DNA of 64,000 bases from Cellulophaga lytica DSM 7489 (GTDB taxonomy: Bacteria > Bacteroidota > Bacteroidia > Flavobacteriales > Flavobacteriaceae): positions 3,332,501-3,396,500 of the forward strand of contig NC_015167.1 of NCBI RefSeq assembly GCF_000190595.1. The letters run 5' to 3'. Numbering within the stretch: the stretch's first letter is position 1; each line of letters opens with the position of its first letter. Below are positions 8,701-16,149 of this stretch, in pieces. The position numbers and the translations under genes are program-made. The notes under the pieces are model-generated. The model had not been told where the DNA came from and made no database searches. It saw only the letters and a list, made by a program, of their open reading frames with translations.

Positions 8701-9078
8701 AATATCATCCCAACCATCTGCATTAATATCTATAACAGTAACGCCTGTTACCCATGAAGTTGTAGTAAAATTTGCAGCTTGGGATATATCTTTAAAAGTT
8801 AACCCTCCATTATTTAAATATATTTTAGAAGATACTTGGTTACCTGTAAAAACTACATCTTGTAAACCATCGTTGTTAAAGTCACCAATACCAACTCCTC
8901 CTCCATTATATATGTACTGAAACGTAACAATGTTTAAACTGTCATTACCCGTAATAGTATTGTTAAACTCAACATTAGTAGCAGATGTTTGCAGTAAAGT
9001 AAACCTATTGTTGCTAGTAGATTTATTACATGAGGTAGTAAGTAATACCACTGCACAAATTAGTAATATGTGTTTCAA
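5737..9078 (-). CDS. FG-GAP/VCBS repeat lipoprotein with ASPIC/UnbV domain
   Basis: 1113 residues with lipoprotein signal LLTTSC (C17). Calcium-type loops of the DxDxDG class recur at about residues 66-75, 117-125, 179-187, 252-261, 399-407, 490-498 and several times after 700, giving FG-GAP beta-propeller blades. An ASPIC/UnbV domain lies near 524-605 (LRLKLKGNKKNSKAIGTKIK ... YLSSVEPIIHFG). The protein should be anchored to the outer membrane facing outward and bind ligands or glycans; no catalytic residues can be named. It is the first gene of a two-gene operon with the haloperoxidase, a pairing seen in other Bacteroidota, often next to SusC/SusD genes that are absent here. Its promoter lies in the 267-bp divergent gap before 9346. 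Confidence 0.85.
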   Translation of the reverse strand: MKHILLICAVVLLTTSCNKSTSNNRFTLLQTSATNVEFNNTITGNDSLNIVTFQYIYNGGGVGIGDFNNDGLQDVVFTGNQVSSKIYLNNGGLTFKDISQAANFTTTSWVTGVTVIDINADGWDDIYLSVGGPNCSGNCNNLLFINNGLTKNGIPTFTEEAAAYQLNDPNNSQQAVFFDYDLDGDLDVFIIHNGSSRFSQNSPVPKHYYTKELADYLLRNDSVEGIKHPVFTNVSDSLGIKHKGFSLGVAVQDFNNDDLPDIYVSNDFLTEDLVYINNGVDTVTHKHKGFAEFNKELLSVQSFNGMGVDVADVTNSGYPDIMVVDMLPKSYKRQKSMLGPHNYDKFLTAQRNNYSSQFMRNTLQIHNGLLNNTVVQASETAKFSGVAATDWSWSPMMVDFDNDGDKDIYITNGYVKDITDLDFINYSKQSTIFGSETAKNKQLSALISKAPGVFIPNYFYENTNNLKFKDVSKQWGSTEKSFSNGAAFADLDNDGDLDIVVNNINQKAFILQNNTTDLTTESNFLRLKLKGNKKNSKAIGTKIKLWSNGNMQTQYQSLTRGYLSSVEPIIHFGIKDTIVDSLHIIWPNKQITKVYNPKINTVLEVDIKYAKVTNNTSALELALLKNNTSILPFKHQENSGHDYVSQHLLMSQYSKLGPCIAAANINKTLGDELFIGGSKGQPSTIWTQSKDGIYQITQKLDSIYEDAAAVFIDIDNDKDLDLFVASGGAEFDSNSNVLQDRIYINNGIGQFTLTNNNLPKLQNIGSCIAANDYDKDGDIDVFVGSRLVKGSYPTAPNSSLLQNNAGVFSTVKNDELTTIGMVTDATWQDVNNDGWQDLIVVGEWMSISIFINNNGTLKKITPNWVNTGNKTTEVSGWWNTIKAGDFDNDGDIDFIAGNQGENSFVCPEENKPVYVYKQDFDKNGSIDPIIAQYFTDLDKNNVLLPVQTRDDIVKQLVVLKQKYSSYAAFSNPSFTELLEIKNLEEETLKATTFASVYIENLGNNTFKINKLPNICQLAPINDILIKDIDKDGFLDALLVGNNTTSETVYGFTRAIKGIYLKGSKTGFNVVNNSESGFYVPEQSNHIIEAKTATNSSLIIATQNNTIAKSFYIN

Positions 9079-9320
9079 AATGGTTAGTTTTTTATAAAAG
9101 GCAAGTTATAAAAAAAGTTTTAGAAGAAATTTTAAAATAATGACACATTTTTTTTGCTTTTAAACACAACTATTTGCGCTACCATAAGTCCAAACTACCA
9201 GTAAAATATGGGAGTTAAAACAACTAACTTTTAATTGGAGTTTTTAACACAAAAAAAGTGAAATTATTTGTCATTTTAAGGACCTAAACAACATCCAAGA
9301 ATTATAGCTAAAACGTAAAT

Positions 9321-9333
9321 AAGGTTTAACCTT
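9321..9333. promoter_or_regulatory. palindrome aaggtt-t-aacctt
   Basis: Perfect 6-1-6 palindrome ending 13 bases before the ATG at 9346. It could be an operator or a small 5' UTR hairpin. Confidence 0.25.
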
Positions 9334-9345
9334 AAATAAAACACA

Positions 9346-9654
9346 ATGAGAACACTAAGTATTATTTTATTTGCTTTAGCAACTGCTGTTACAACTACGT
9401 TTACAACAGCATCATTTACGGGAACCTACGATGGTTTTGAAGATGAAATGTATGTGTTTACTACAGATGAAGGACAAACAATGGAGTTTGATGAAGTAAG
9501 TCCGGAAACTTTAGAGAAATATGACTTGTTAGACGAGTCTTTTAAAGGAAAAACATTCAAGGTAACCTATGAGGTGGTTACTTACACTAATGACGAAACT
9601 GAAGAGGAGGAAGTAAAAAACATTTTAACTGACTTAACATTATTAGAAGAGTAA
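9346..9654 (+). CDS. small exported protein, tandem paralogue 1
   Basis: 102 residues: a signal peptide (MRTLSIILFALATAVTTTFTTA) followed by an acidic mature domain of about 80 residues. It shares with the next gene the blocks YDGFEDEMYVF, GQTMEF, SPETLEKYDL, FKGKTFKVTYE and a TNDETEEEE...ILTDLTLLEE end. No function is known to me; size and acidity suit a periplasmic or surface beta-rich domain. The two genes each have their own terminator and upstream region, so they are separate units produced by tandem duplication. Confidence 0.75.
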   Translation: MRTLSIILFALATAVTTTFTTASFTGTYDGFEDEMYVFTTDEGQTMEFDEVSPETLEKYDLLDESFKGKTFKVTYEVVTYTNDETEEEEVKNILTDLTLLEE

Positions 9655-9664
9655 TTAAAACAAC

Positions 9665-9694
9665 AAAAAGCGTTGCTAGTCTGCAACGCTTTTT
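9665..9694 (+). terminator. intrinsic terminator
   Basis: aaaaagcgttgc and gcaacgcttttt form a stem with a short loop just after the stop codon of the first paralogue. Confidence 0.85.
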
Positions 9695-9901
9695 ACTATT
9701 AGCTAGTAATAAAACTAAAATTTAACATATTTTCTTACATTTTTAATAATCACCTAATAAACAGTTAGTTAAGTAGATAATTTTTGTTAAAAATATAACA
9801 ATTTAACATTAAAAAAAGGATAAAACCATTTTTTATAACATCTAAAGCATTTTTTAACGCGTAGATATAACAGTTATTAACCCTAAATTAATTTGAACAC
9901 T

Positions 9902-10207
9902 ATGAAAACTTTATCAATTGTATTATTTGCATTAGCTACGGCTGTAACATCTTTAGTATCAACAGAAAGCGTAACTGCTACCTATTCTGGTTATGACAAC
10001 GAAGTATATCAATTTTCTGCTGAAGATGGATCTACTTTGGAATTTCAAGGAGTAAGTTCTGAAGCATTAGGTAAGTACGACTTGTCTGACGATGCTTTTA
10101 AAGGTAAAACATTTACAATTACGTATGAATCTGAAACGGTAGTAGATGATGAAACGGAAGAAGAAGTAACAACAAGTATTATTACTGATTTAGAATTGCA
10201 AGAGTAA
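9902..10207 (+). CDS. small exported protein, tandem paralogue 2
   Basis: 101 residues from ATG 9902; a TTG three codons upstream (9893) is less likely because the signal peptide MKTLSIVLFALATAVTSLVS aligns with the ATG start of the first copy. The mature part shares YSGYDNEVYQF, LEFQGVSSEALGKYDL, FKGKTFTITYE and the acidic DDETEEE stretch with its neighbour. The most divergent part is the signal-mature junction. Function unknown. It lies 247 bp downstream of the first copy. Confidence 0.75.
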   Translation: MKTLSIVLFALATAVTSLVSTESVTATYSGYDNEVYQFSAEDGSTLEFQGVSSEALGKYDLSDDAFKGKTFTITYESETVVDDETEEEVTTSIITDLELQE

Positions 10208-10230
10208 TTGCTTAAAATCATTAATTTATT

Positions 10231-10264
10231 AAAAGCGTAGCTATTTTAGCTGCGCTTTTTTTAT
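10231..10264 (+). terminator. intrinsic terminator
   Basis: aaaagcgtagct and agctgcgctttt pair with one G-U, followed by a T-run, 24 bases after the second paralogue. Confidence 0.85.
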
Positions 10265-10405
10265 TTTTAATAAACATACAAACTATTAATTTTTAATACC
10301 TTAAATTTTATAGCGTAGACAAATTTTTAACTTTAATATAATATTAGGTTTAAACATTTGATTTTTTAGTGTACTATATGTATCTTCAAATAAAATACTA
10401 GACCT

Positions 10406-10708
10406 ATGAACATAAACTTTCACTACGATGGTGTTACTGCAAGTAACCGTTTGGAAATATTAGCCGCAAAAAAAATTGATAAACTTTTAAACAAGTATGA
10501 TTTTATTGTAAGTGCAGACATTTTTTTTAAAAAAGAGAATACATCTTCTCCTGAAAAAGGAAAAGTAATTGGTGTAAGGTTAAGCGCTCCTGGACCTAGA
10601 TTATTTTCAGAATCTAGTGAGGCGTCTTATGAAGCCGCAATTACATCTAGTATAGATGATTTAAGCAGACAATTAGAAAAGAGAAAAGCTAAAATGAAAA
10701 CACATTAA
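10406..10708 (+). CDS. hpf: ribosome hibernation promoting factor (HPF/RaiA family)
   Basis: 100 residues matching the short form of the HPF/YfiA family: an opening MNINFHYDGVTASNRLEILA, basic and hydrophobic positions through VSADIFFKKEN, and a final helix DDLSRQLEKRKAKMKTH. The family binds the 30S decoding region in stationary phase and blocks mRNA and tRNA access. The long-form C-terminal dimerisation domain is absent, so this copy alone would follow the short-HPF pattern. It is a single-gene unit ending at the shared terminator with the convergent E1 gene. Confidence 0.85.
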   Translation: MNINFHYDGVTASNRLEILAAKKIDKLLNKYDFIVSADIFFKKENTSSPEKGKVIGVRLSAPGPRLFSESSEASYEAAITSSIDDLSRQLEKRKAKMKTH

Positions 10709-10749
10709 TAATCTGTTTCCATTTTAACTTTTAGCAACGTCTAAATTGT

Positions 10750-10790
10750 AAAAAAACTGTTAGTATATTAGTATGCTAACAGTTTTTTTA
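10750..10790. terminator. bidirectional terminator overlapping the 3' end of the E1 gene
   Basis: aaaaaactgttagtat and atgctaacagtttttt pair around a short loop with A-run and T-run outside, so it can act on both strands. The right arm also encodes the last residues (KKLLAY) and lies across the stop codon of the minus-strand E1 gene. Confidence 0.8.
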
Positions 10791-12744
10791 ATTCTGTAAT
10801 AAACCTTTGTTTTGGTTGGTATTTTGTTTCTAAGTCTTTTGCAAAAGGTATTGGGGTTTCTATACTTGCTACACGCTTTACTGGTGCATCTAAATACTCA
10901 AAACAGTCTTCTATAACCATTGCAGATATATCACTAGCTATGCCTCCAAACATACTATCTTCTTGTAAAATTATAATTCGGCCTGTTTTTTTAACAGATG
11001 TATAAATAGCTTCTTTATCTAAAGGAGTTAAAGTTCTTAAGTCTATTAGGTCTGCACTAATTTCTGGTGTGTTTTCTAAACTTTCTAATGCCCAATGCAC
11101 ACCAGCTCCATAACTAACAATAGTTACTGCAGTACCTTCTTTAATTAGGCTTGCTTTTCCAATTGGTAAAGTATAATAACCTTCTGGAACATCTTGGTAA
11201 ACGCTCCTGTACAGTGCTTTGTGTTCAAAAAATAAAACCGGATTTGGATCTTCTATTGCTGTTGCTAACAATCCTTTAGCATCATAAGGAAAAGCTGGGT
11301 AAACTACTTTTAAACCTGGTGTTTTTGTAAACCAAGCTTCATTTGTTTGTGAATGAAATGGCCCTGCTCCCACACCGCCACCACATGGCATACGCACCAC
11401 TACATCTGCTTTTTCTGCCCATCTGTAATGAGATTTAGCTAACAAGTTTACAATAGGATTAAAACCACTACTTACAAAATCTGCAAATTGCATTTCTACA
11501 ACAGCTTTGTGCCCGTTAATAGATAACCCCATTGCTGTAGATACAATTGCAGATTCACAAATTGGAGTATTGCGTACCCGTTCTGTTCCAAACTCTGCTA
11601 CAAAACCTTCAGTAATTTTAAAAACACCGCCATATTCTGCTACATCTTGCCCCATAATAACAAGGTTTTCATACTTATCCATAGCTTGCTTTAAGCCTTC
11701 AGATATGGCATCAACCAATCGTATGTTTTTAACGTTATCTGTAGGTGTAATAGCTTTAAAATTAAATGGTTTGTACACATCATTTAATTCGTTTTCTATG
11801 GTAGATGTTATTGCTGGTTCATCAAAAGCAACTTGTAAATTGTCATTAATTTCAGCTTTAAAATCTGCCTTTATGGTTGCAATTAAATCATCTGTTAAAA
11901 TGTTATTATTTTTTAAAAAAGCTTCGTAATTAGCTATTGGATCTTTTTTTGCCCATTCATCTAACAATGAATTTGGTACATAAGCAGTGCCACTAGCCTC
12001 TTCATGACCACGCATTCTAAAAGTTAAAAATTCTATTAATATGGGTCTAGGATTTTTTCTAATACTCTCACACAATTTAGTTACTTTACCGTAAACCTCT
12101 AATATATTGTTACCATCTATTTGGTGAGACTCTATGCCGTAACCTATACCTTTATCTACAAGATGTTCACAGTAATATTGTTCTTTAGTTGGTGTAGATA
12201 AGCCGTAGCCGTTGTTTTCAATACAAAATAAAACAGGTAATTGCCATACAGCAGCAACGTTTAAAGCCTCGTGAAAATCACCTTCGCTGGTAGCGCCTTC
12301 TCCTGTAAATACAGCTGTTACCTTGCTATTATCTTTTAACTTATTTGCCAAAGCAATACCGTCTGCTACACCTAATTGCGGACCAAGGTGAGATATCATC
12401 CCAACAATATTAAATTCTTGTGTTCCAAAATGAAAACTACGATCTCTACCCTTAGTAAACCCGTTTGCTTTTCCTTGCCACTGAGAAAATAACCTATATA
12501 AAGGAATGTCCCTTGTTGTAAACACCCCTAAATTACGGTGCATAGGAAGAATATATTCGTTTTTTTGTAAGGCACTAGTTACGCCAACAGCAATGGCCTC
12601 CTGGCCAATACCACTAAACCACTTAGAAATTTTGCCCTGACGCAATAAAATAAGCATTTTTTCTTCAATTAAACGTGGCTTTATCATACGTTTGTACAGT
12701 AATAACTGTTCTTCTGAAGAAATTGTTTCGTTATTGAATTCCAT
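10768..12744 (-). CDS. 2-oxoacid dehydrogenase E1, fused alpha and beta subunits (branched-chain type)
   Basis: 658 residues made of an alpha part (about 1-320) and a beta part (about 340-658). The alpha part shows the thiamine diphosphate motif GEGATSEGDFHEALN ... CIENNGYG and the MHRNLG and RGHEEASG blocks. The beta part shows LVDAISEGLKQAM, QDVAEYGGVFK, CESAIVSTAMGL and DLRTLTPLD. The fusion is common in Bacteroidota and is annotated as the E1 of branched-chain 2-oxoacid dehydrogenase; pyruvate cannot be ruled out as substrate. It decarboxylates the oxoacid and passes the acyl group to E2. No E2 or E3 gene lies nearby, so the complex is assembled from distant loci. Start ATG at 12744 (MEFNNETISSEE). 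Confidence 0.9.
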   Translation of the reverse strand: MEFNNETISSEEQLLLYKRMIKPRLIEEKMLILLRQGKISKWFSGIGQEAIAVGVTSALQKNEYILPMHRNLGVFTTRDIPLYRLFSQWQGKANGFTKGRDRSFHFGTQEFNIVGMISHLGPQLGVADGIALANKLKDNSKVTAVFTGEGATSEGDFHEALNVAAVWQLPVLFCIENNGYGLSTPTKEQYYCEHLVDKGIGYGIESHQIDGNNILEVYGKVTKLCESIRKNPRPILIEFLTFRMRGHEEASGTAYVPNSLLDEWAKKDPIANYEAFLKNNNILTDDLIATIKADFKAEINDNLQVAFDEPAITSTIENELNDVYKPFNFKAITPTDNVKNIRLVDAISEGLKQAMDKYENLVIMGQDVAEYGGVFKITEGFVAEFGTERVRNTPICESAIVSTAMGLSINGHKAVVEMQFADFVSSGFNPIVNLLAKSHYRWAEKADVVVRMPCGGGVGAGPFHSQTNEAWFTKTPGLKVVYPAFPYDAKGLLATAIEDPNPVLFFEHKALYRSVYQDVPEGYYTLPIGKASLIKEGTAVTIVSYGAGVHWALESLENTPEISADLIDLRTLTPLDKEAIYTSVKKTGRIIILQEDSMFGGIASDISAMVIEDCFEYLDAPVKRVASIETPIPFAKDLETKYQPKQRFITELKKLLAY

Positions 12745-12842
12745 TTAGCGGAAAATTTTATAAATTGAGAATTAAAAGTAACAAATAAGAAGAGATGTTG
12801 TTACAAAAATTAATAATTTATCAAAAAATGTTAGATTATTAT

Positions 12843-12850
12843 TAAATTTG
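12843..12850 (+). promoter_or_regulatory. candidate -7 box for dioxygenase gene
   Basis: TAAATTTG fits TAnnTTTG and ends 20 bases before the ATG at 12870. No TTG at the proper -33 distance was seen. Confidence 0.4.
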
Positions 12851-12869
12851 AATATAAAAATATTAAACG

Positions 12870-13820
12870 ATGAGTTCTATTCCAAGTGTCAATTTACAGG
12901 AATTTTTATCTGACGACAAGACACAAAAAGAAAAGTTTATCAAGGAAATTGGTAGTGCTTTTGAAAACATAGGTTTTGTTGCCTTAAGTGGCCACTTTTT
13001 ATCTGATGAGTTAGTGGCAGATTTATATGAAGAAATTAAAATCTTTTTTAATCAGCCTCAAGAATTAAAAGACAGCTATGAAATTGAAGGTATTGGCGGT
13101 CAGCGTGGCTATACTTCTTTTGGTAAGGAGCACGCTAAAGGTAAAAAAGAAGGAGATTTAAAAGAATTTTGGCATTTTGGACAGTACGTAGAAAATGATC
13201 CTAAATTAGAAGCAGAATACCCAGACAATGTTATTGTAAAAGAGCAACCAAAATTTAATGCTGTTGGTAAAGAAACATTTAAAATGTTAGAAAAAACAGC
13301 TAAATATGTGCTTAGAGCACTTGCTTTACACTTAAATTTAGAAGAAACTTATTTTGATGATTACATTAAAAACGGTAATTCTATTTTAAGACCTATACAT
13401 TACCCACCTATTAAAGATGAGCCTAAAAATGCAGTACGTGCAGCAGCTCACGGAGATATTAACCTTATTACATTGTTAATGGGGGCACATGGTAAAGGTT
13501 TGCAAGTTAAAAACCACAATGGTGAATGGGTAGATGCTATTGCACGCCCAGATCAGTTAATGATTAATGTAGGTGATATGTTGTCTAGACTAACAAATAA
13601 CAAATTAAAATCTACCATACACCAAGTTGTTAATCCGCCTAAAGAGCTTTGGGGAACTTCTCGTTACTCTATTCCATTTTTTATGCACCCAGTTAGTGAA
13701 ATGCCGCTAAATTGCTTAGAAAATTGTGTAGATGAAAATAACCCTAAACAGTTTGATGATATTACTGCTGGTGAATTTTTACACGAAAGATTAATAGAAT
13801 TAGGACTTATTAAAAAGTAA
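12870..13820 (+). CDS. 2-oxoglutarate/Fe(II) dioxygenase, isopenicillin N synthase-like
   Basis: 316 residues. The N-terminal DIOX_N part carries GSAFENIGFVALSGH; the jelly-roll part carries the iron triad H194-x-D196 (AAHGDINLIT) and H251 (STIHQVV), and R265-x-S267 (SRYSIPFF) for the 2-oxoglutarate carboxylate. Length is normal for the family, which includes oxidases of very different small molecules, so the substrate cannot be read. It is a single-gene unit with its own strong terminator. Confidence 0.88.
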   Translation: MSSIPSVNLQEFLSDDKTQKEKFIKEIGSAFENIGFVALSGHFLSDELVADLYEEIKIFFNQPQELKDSYEIEGIGGQRGYTSFGKEHAKGKKEGDLKEFWHFGQYVENDPKLEAEYPDNVIVKEQPKFNAVGKETFKMLEKTAKYVLRALALHLNLEETYFDDYIKNGNSILRPIHYPPIKDEPKNAVRAAAHGDINLITLLMGAHGKGLQVKNHNGEWVDAIARPDQLMINVGDMLSRLTNNKLKSTIHQVVNPPKELWGTSRYSIPFFMHPVSEMPLNCLENCVDENNPKQFDDITAGEFLHERLIELGLIKK

Positions 13821-13843
13821 TAATTTAAAAAATAACTATACAA

Positions 13844-13897
13844 AACAACTAAATATTGGCATTTAAAACTCCAGTATTTGGTTGTTTTTTCTTTTTT
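13844..13897 (+). terminator. intrinsic terminator of dioxygenase gene
   Basis: Positions 13844-13859 pair with 13871-13886 (16 pairs, two of them G-U) around an 11-nt loop and run into a T-rich tail. Confidence 0.8.
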
Positions 13898-13944
13898 ATA
13901 TTGATAAAAACCCTAAATAAGCATTAAACCAATATTTTAATACA

Positions 13945-14274
13945 ATGGACTTACAAGACCAATTAAAAAATCTTTTTCCAGATCATAAACCATCAGAAGA
14001 AACAGAAAAAGAGACTCCTAAAAGTGATATTTGGTTGCAAGACGACCCTATTATTTGCAAGTATGAAAAACGTAAAGGAAAACCTATTACCATATTAGAA
14101 GGGTATACTGGAGCCGATAAAGATTTTAAACTTTTGGCCAAAGAACTAAAGCAAAAACTTAGTGTTGGTGGTAGTTTTAAAAATGATAGTATTATTATTC
14201 AAGGCGACTACAGAGATCAGATAATGAGCATATTAAAAGAGAAAGGTTTTAACGTAAAACGTGTTGGCGGTTAA
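13945..14274 (+). CDS. SUI1/eIF1-like translation factor (YciH family)
   Basis: 109 residues: a charged N-terminal tail of about 35 residues, then a SUI1 domain with KRKGKPITILEGYTGADKDFKLLAKELKQKLSVGG (hallmark basic loop and KLSVGGS) and GDYRDQIMSILKEKGFNVKRVGG at the end. The family acts on start-site selection on the 30S subunit in E. coli YciH studies; its bacterial role is mild. Next to it on the same strand is the DUF1835 gene 69 bp downstream. Confidence 0.88.
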   Translation: MDLQDQLKNLFPDHKPSEETEKETPKSDIWLQDDPIICKYEKRKGKPITILEGYTGADKDFKLLAKELKQKLSVGGSFKNDSIIIQGDYRDQIMSILKEKGFNVKRVGG

Positions 14275-14343
14275 AATTGTTAATTTTTTTTTGATTATTT
14301 AGATAAAAATGTAATTTTAAGAGTTCAAATCTAGAATACTACT

Positions 14344-15276
14344 ATGAGTTCTACCTTACACATAACCAACGGAGGAAACTTTACAGATAGATTGAAAAAC
14401 TTGCCTATTAAAGGAGACATTATTACCTGGAATGAAATGTTGTGCGAAGGCAAAACATTAAACAATGTAGGTAGTGAAAGTTTCTGGAAAACTAGGTTCG
14501 ATTTTTTAAGCAAAAACTATAAGGTTTCAAAAGCAAAATTTATAGATCTTACTTTAAAAGAGTATAGGTCTTTATGTAATCACAAAAAAGAAGATAAAAT
14601 AGTTTTGTGGTTTGAGTATGATTTATTTTGCCAAATTAATATGCTTGCTGTAGTAAGTTGGCTAAAAATGCACCGCAGATATGCAGAAATATCTGTAGTT
14701 TGTAGTGGTGAAATTGAAGGCCAATCTAAACTTTTTAGTTTAGCTGAGTTAACAGATGAGCAATTACTAAATCATTATGAAGAACGTACTTTTTTACGTC
14801 AGGACGATATAGAATATGCAGATTATATATGGCAATTGTATTGTAGTGATAACCCAATAAGGTTAGAAAACTTAACAGATTTCGCTAAATATAGGTTTCC
14901 TTACCTAGAAAAAGCTATAGAATTACATTTACAGCGTTTCCCTTCAATTAAAAATGGGTTAAATTCAATAGAAAATAATCTTTTAGAATTGGCATCAACC
15001 CAAAAACCAAAAACCAAAAACGAGTTTGTAAAAAAACTGTTATTAGCAGATAATAGTTATGGTTTTGGAGATATTCAATATCAAAAAATGATAACTTCTT
15101 TAAAACCTTTATTTGGCTCTTTTAATCCAGTTAAATTAACAAAAAAAGGAAAAGAAATACTAGAACAACAAACAAGTTATTACTCTTGTATACAAGACAA
15201 TAACATTTATCTGGGTGGTGCATTAAAGTACAACTTTTTGTACAACACCAACACAGACAGAATCCTTAAATTATAA
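14344..15276 (+). CDS. DUF1835 domain protein
   Basis: 310 residues. The opening STLHITNGGNFTDRL and the WNEMLCEGKT and VLWFEYDLFCQINML blocks are those of DUF1835, whose members are of unknown biochemical role. The C-terminal half (from about 190) is helical and resembles the domain commonly attached to DUF1835. Cytoplasmic, no signal peptide. The nucleoside phosphorylase gene starts one base after its stop, so the two are translated from one message. Confidence 0.75.
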   Translation: MSSTLHITNGGNFTDRLKNLPIKGDIITWNEMLCEGKTLNNVGSESFWKTRFDFLSKNYKVSKAKFIDLTLKEYRSLCNHKKEDKIVLWFEYDLFCQINMLAVVSWLKMHRRYAEISVVCSGEIEGQSKLFSLAELTDEQLLNHYEERTFLRQDDIEYADYIWQLYCSDNPIRLENLTDFAKYRFPYLEKAIELHLQRFPSIKNGLNSIENNLLELASTQKPKTKNEFVKKLLLADNSYGFGDIQYQKMITSLKPLFGSFNPVKLTKKGKEILEQQTSYYSCIQDNNIYLGGALKYNFLYNTNTDRILKL

Positions 15277-15277
15277 T

Positions 15278-16144
15278 ATGCAATTAAGTCCATCGGAGTT
15301 AATTTTAAATGCTGACAATAGCATTTATCACCTTAATATATTACCAGAAGACATAGCAACTACCATAATTACAGTTGGTGACCCTGACAGAGTTGGTGAA
15401 GTTTCTAAATATTTTGATACTATTGAACTAAAAAAAGGTAAAAGAGAGTTTATTACACATACTGGTGTGCTTAATGGGAAACGTATTTCTGTTATTTCTA
15501 CAGGTATTGGTACAGACAATATAGATATTGTTTTAAACGAATTAGACGCTTTGGTAAATATAGATTTTACCACAAGAACTATTAAAGAAGAAAAAACAAG
15601 TTTGGATATTGTTAGAATTGGTACATCTGGTGCAATACAAGCAGATATTCCAATAAATTCTTTTTTACTAAGTGAATATGCTATTGGTTTAGATAGTTTA
15701 TTACAGTTTTACGATAGCAAACACGTACAAAATACAGCAGTACAAGATGCTTTTGTAGCACATACAAATTGGGCTAAAGAAAAATCTATGCCTTATGTGG
15801 TTACTTGTAGCACAGAATTGGCAGATAAAATATACTCAGATAAGTTTGTAAAAGGTTTTACCGCTACAAATGTTGGTTTTTATGGTCCTCAAGGCAGGGT
15901 TTTACGTTTAAACACTCAGGATAATGATTTAAATAGTAAAATAGCTTCTTTTAGATATAACAATTTAAAAGTTACCAATTTAGAAATGGAGACTGCTGGT
16001 ATTTATGGCTTGGCCAAATTATTAGGACATAACGCACTTTCTTTAAATGCTATTTTAGCCAATAGAGCTAATGGAGAGTTTTCTGTAACACCATCAGAAA
16101 CTGTAGAAGAATTAATAAAATATACGCTAAACAAGCTAACATAA
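15278..16144 (+). CDS. nucleoside phosphorylase (uridine phosphorylase type)
   Basis: 288 residues of the PNP/UDP phosphorylase fold. Visible are the phosphate-site loop TVGDPDRVGEVSKYFD near residue 30, SVISTGIGTDNIDIVLNEL near 70, RIGTSGAIQ near 112, and LEMETAGIYGLAKLLG near 237 where the E-M-E motif binds ribose. It should cleave pyrimidine nucleosides with phosphate for salvage. It sits between the DUF1835 gene (1 base gap) and the substrate-binding-protein-like gene (5 base gap) and is probably co-transcribed with both. Confidence 0.88.
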   Translation: MQLSPSELILNADNSIYHLNILPEDIATTIITVGDPDRVGEVSKYFDTIELKKGKREFITHTGVLNGKRISVISTGIGTDNIDIVLNELDALVNIDFTTRTIKEEKTSLDIVRIGTSGAIQADIPINSFLLSEYAIGLDSLLQFYDSKHVQNTAVQDAFVAHTNWAKEKSMPYVVTCSTELADKIYSDKFVKGFTATNVGFYGPQGRVLRLNTQDNDLNSKIASFRYNNLKVTNLEMETAGIYGLAKLLGHNALSLNAILANRANGEFSVTPSETVEELIKYTLNKLT

Positions 16145-16149
16145 TACTA

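Noticed and set aside
14320-14345. gttcaaatc near 14325 as a tRNA T-loop
   Set aside because: No acceptor or anticodon stem can be built around it. No tRNA or rRNA gene was found in the window.
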